From positions 1-25,075 of the forward strand of contig CAYVZU010000053.1 of assembly GCA_964455935.1 (NCBI GenBank): a stretch of 25,075 nt of DNA, read 5' to 3'. Of the stretch, positions 23,312 to 25,075 are shown in pieces. Each line of letters starts with the position of its first letter. Within the stretch, counting starts at the first letter, position 1. The stretch is from CAYVZU01 sp964455935. GTDB taxonomy: Bacteria > Fibrobacterota > CAYVZU01. The notes beneath the pieces were generated by a model that saw only the letters and a program-made list of their open reading frames with translations, was not told the origin of the DNA and ran no database searches. A program made the position numbers and the translations under genes.

Positions 23312-23637
23312 AAACTACTACAACTCCCGGCCAAGTGCATACTGCGCGGTGTTGCCCAGGGATTTCCCGCTTGCACAAGCACGACCAGTTATGATATTTC
23401 CGGGCCCGGCCTATACCGGACGAAATGGGTTAAACTCCCCACGCTGCCTTCGACCGGTCTGGCCTCATTCACGGCGGGCACAACGGCGATTCCGGCAACG
23501 CAACAGCGTTGCGATATGGTTGCACGGATTGGTGTGAAGACACACATCCAAGCGGAAACTTTGGCTTTGTTCATGAATGCAGTCCGAACTTCTACCCGAA
23601 TGTGAATGATGTCTGCCCCTGCGTTCTGAATATTTAA
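23312..23637 (+). pseudogene. Frameshifted coding relic, Cys-rich C-terminus
   Basis: Two overlapping frames without a start codon read like parts of one protein. From about 23381 one frame gives TTSYDISGPGLYRTKWVKLP. From about 23449 a second frame gives FDRSGLIHGGHNGDSGNATA, then RYGCTDWCEDTHPSGNFGF and a Cys-rich end stopping at TAA 23635-23637. A one-base shift near 23455-23465 would join them. The block LIHGGHNGDSGN followed by Cys weakly recalls peptidoglycan-acting L,D-transpeptidase or Tlde1-type domains, but this is uncertain. The rest of the 480-base gap (23638-23783) shows only the ribosome binding site of the next gene. Confidence 0.35.
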
Positions 23638-23783
23638 GGTTGAATGGGACGGCCGCGACAACCGGGGCCGGACCGTTTCGTCCGGCAATTACTCATGGCG
23701 GGCACGAATTGAGGTCGGCAATATCAGGAGATGTTTGCTATTCAATGACTATATTGAAGAATCAACCATATAGAGGAGAACCC

Positions 23784-24866
23784 ATGAGCCTTTTTCGCCC
23801 CTTGATGACCGGAATTCTTGTGGTCTCGGCTTTACTGGCAGGCTGCAAAAACGCCACCGAGCCTCAGCCGGCCGCAAGCCTTGGCCATGATACGCTCCAG
23901 GTCACGGTAGAGCTAGGATCTACGCCACAGCCGGTGGCTGTAGACCTGGTTAATTCGGGAGGCGGCGTCCTGAGCCAACCTGTTTGCTCCATCCAATACG
24001 GCGCCATTGCAGCAGGATGGCTCCAGGCTGTCCCCACAGGAGCCGGGAATGCGCAGCAGATCACCAATACCATTTCGATGGTTGGTCTTTTGGAGGGTAC
24101 TTATTCCGCGATAGTGACTGTAACTGTAGCTGGTGCAGCCAACAGCCCGCTCAAATACGCGGTGATCCTTTCCGTTCTCCGCGTTACGGCTACCCTAAGC
24201 GTAGACACACTCCGATTCACAGCGGATATGGGTCTTGCTTCGCCGCCTCCAGCAACTCTTGCTTTATCCAATTCCGGCGCCGGAACGCTGAATAACGCAA
24301 CCTACATTATCCAGTATACAGCTGGCACTCCGAATTGGCTTCAAGCATCGGCAAGCGGGTCCGGGAATGCACAGCAAATCAGCAATGCAGCTGCGATCTC
24401 CGGGGTGCCCGTCGGTACCCATACGGCTTTGGTTACCATAGTCGTATCGAATGCGGTAAACAGTCCCTTGCCCCTTGTTGTCATTCTCACAATCCTCCAG
24501 CCGGGTCCCTCCTTGTTTGTTTCCGTTGACTCTCTTGAAGGCATTCCCAATGCACCGGATGCGATTACGCAAGCCTCGCCAGTCCCCAAGAGCATAAATA
24601 TCCAGGTTGATGCTCCCGCAGATCCGACCGACAGCCTACAAAGGGTTTTTCTCAATTCCGGGGACGACGACACCAAACAATGGTTGGGTGCTCAGATTCC
24701 CGTTGGGCTTGAATTCTCATACGGCAACTGGTGGAATCGTTCCGGCTTGTGCACGGTCAAGGTCGAGGCCACGACTGTAAAGGGCGGGGTGAGCGACACC
24801 AGCATTGTCTGCCGGGTGTTGACGCGCGACGAATATTACGCGGCTGCTGGGAAGAGGGCTAAATAA
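23784..24866 (+). CDS. Lipoprotein with two Ig/BACON-like repeats
   Basis: A 360-residue predicted lipoprotein. The lipobox is LLAGC (Cys21). Residues 36-132 and 140-238 are two copies of one beta-sandwich module with matching segments: DTLQVTVELGS and DTLRFTADMGL; WLQA-P-GAGNAQQI and WLQASASGSGNAQQI; GTYSAIVTVTV and GTHTALVTIVV, then NSPL. The pattern resembles bacterial BACON/Ig-like repeats that bind glycans or act as spacers. The C-terminal part (about 245-360) is a different beta-rich region ending in RVLTRDEYYAA. GAGGAG before the ATG at 23784 fixes the start. The function is unknown; a surface or outer-membrane location is inferred. Confidence 0.85.
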   Translation: MSLFRPLMTGILVVSALLAGCKNATEPQPAASLGHDTLQVTVELGSTPQPVAVDLVNSGGGVLSQPVCSIQYGAIAAGWLQAVPTGAGNAQQITNTISMVGLLEGTYSAIVTVTVAGAANSPLKYAVILSVLRVTATLSVDTLRFTADMGLASPPPATLALSNSGAGTLNNATYIIQYTAGTPNWLQASASGSGNAQQISNAAAISGVPVGTHTALVTIVVSNAVNSPLPLVVILTILQPGPSLFVSVDSLEGIPNAPDAITQASPVPKSINIQVDAPADPTDSLQRVFLNSGDDDTKQWLGAQIPVGLEFSYGNWWNRSGLCTVKVEATTVKGGVSDTSIVCRVLTRDEYYAAAGKRAK

Positions 24867-24877
24867 AATAAAGACGG

Positions 24878-24940
24878 GAGTTGTGAGTTGTGAGACCTGA
24901 AACGCCGGATGTAAAACGTTCCAACGGCGACTGACGACTC
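24878..24940. repeat. Imperfect palindrome GAGTTGTGAGT...ACTGACGACTC
   Basis: The arm GAGTTGTGAGT (24878-24888) pairs with ACTGACGACTC (24930-24940) at 9 of 11 Watson-Crick positions. CGCCG and CGGCG further inside also pair. It lies between two converging genes. Similar AGTTGTCGATCGACGACT-type sequence occurs at about 22379-22397 upstream of xseA. Confidence 0.5.
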
Positions 24941-24949
24941 GCGATCGAC

Positions 24950-25075
24950 CTACTTCTCGCTTGGGCGTTCCGCCAGTTTTGCCTTTAGCGCATTTCGTTT
25001 TCCCGCGCGCATGACAGCCAGGTCCAGAGTATTTCCCGGATTGCTGTAAGCGACTTTGGCGTAGAGATCCGCCGG
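24950..25075 (-). CDS. C-terminal end of a PDZ-domain protein, probably HtrA-like
   Basis: Only the last 41 codons are inside the window (stop TAG at 24952-24950); the start lies beyond the right edge. The tail reads ADLYAKVAYSNPGNTLDLAV, then MRAGKRNALKAKLAERPSEK. The pattern of a loop, then helix, then NPG-T-L-L-V-R-GK-L-KLAERP is that of the last strands of a PDZ domain, as at the end of HtrA/Deg periplasmic proteases. Whether a protease domain is attached cannot be seen, so the assignment is provisional. Confidence 0.6.
   Translation of the reverse strand, partial: PADLYAKVAYSNPGNTLDLAVMRAGKRNALKAKLAERPSEK

Noticed and set aside
23389..23688. A 99-codon minus-strand frame in the gap before the last lipoprotein
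   Set aside because: No ribosome binding site, no motifs, and it is antisense to the more protein-like decayed frames on the plus strand.
1..25075. CRISPR arrays, tRNA or rRNA genes
   Set aside because: No regularly spaced direct repeats and no tRNA- or rRNA-like sequence was recognised; a covariance-model scan would be needed to exclude a tRNA firmly.

Overview
The window is a 25 kb piece of a bacterial chromosome of moderately high GC content. It is mostly housekeeping genes, with an accessory methyl-transfer operon at the left end. Two predicted lipoproteins, exported proteins and a SulP transporter suggest a Gram-negative-type envelope. The gene mix includes a fused IspDF, ThyX instead of ThyA, a zinc-type L31, S21, EttA, bacterial MtaB/MtaC and a GntR regulator with a sugar-sensor-like C-terminus. 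This does not point to one well-known phylum. A poorly sampled lineage known mainly from metagenomes is plausible, but that is inference.

Layout. (1) 90-3402, minus strand: a regulator-mtaB-mtaC operon with a recognisable sigma70-like promoter, a long hairpin between mtaB and mtaC, and an intrinsic terminator. It encodes a zinc-dependent methanol:corrinoid methyltransferase and its corrinoid protein. No MtaA or corrinoid activase is visible. (2) 3467-4785, minus: a small lipoprotein, a YqeY-like protein, and rpsU with its own promoter and terminator. (3) 4832-6678, plus: ettA behind a structured leader. (4) 6734-10114, minus: a TPR protein coupled to ispDF, a decayed group II intron reverse transcriptase fragment, an unusual elongation factor P, and a methyltransferase. 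(5) 10250-13298, plus: a SulP-STAS-cNMP fusion transporter, then a conserved-looking protein I cannot name. (6) 13581-17833, plus: rpmE, thyX, a DUF1385 membrane protein, prfA and prmC. (7) 17982-22353, minus: xseA-xseB-ispA-dxs, the last three overlapping. (8) 22464-25075: a DUF1460 exported protein, a frameshifted relic, a lipoprotein with two Ig/BACON-like repeats, and the C-terminal tail of a PDZ-containing protein that runs off the window.

Functional themes. IspDF, IspA and Dxs supply four activities of isoprenoid synthesis (MEP pathway and prenyl chain elongation). S21, L31, EF-P, EttA, RF1 and PrmC all act in translation; PrmC methylates the RF1 encoded just upstream. Intergenic regions repeatedly hold long imperfect palindromes, apparently of several families. 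One of them supplies the last codons of xseA.

The points I consider most worth a second look are the mta operon under a sugar-type sensor, the EF-P whose tip loop has Asn where Lys or Arg is expected, the group II intron RT relic beside efp, the decayed Cys-rich reading frame at 23312-23637, and the unnamed 247-residue protein at 12555-13298.
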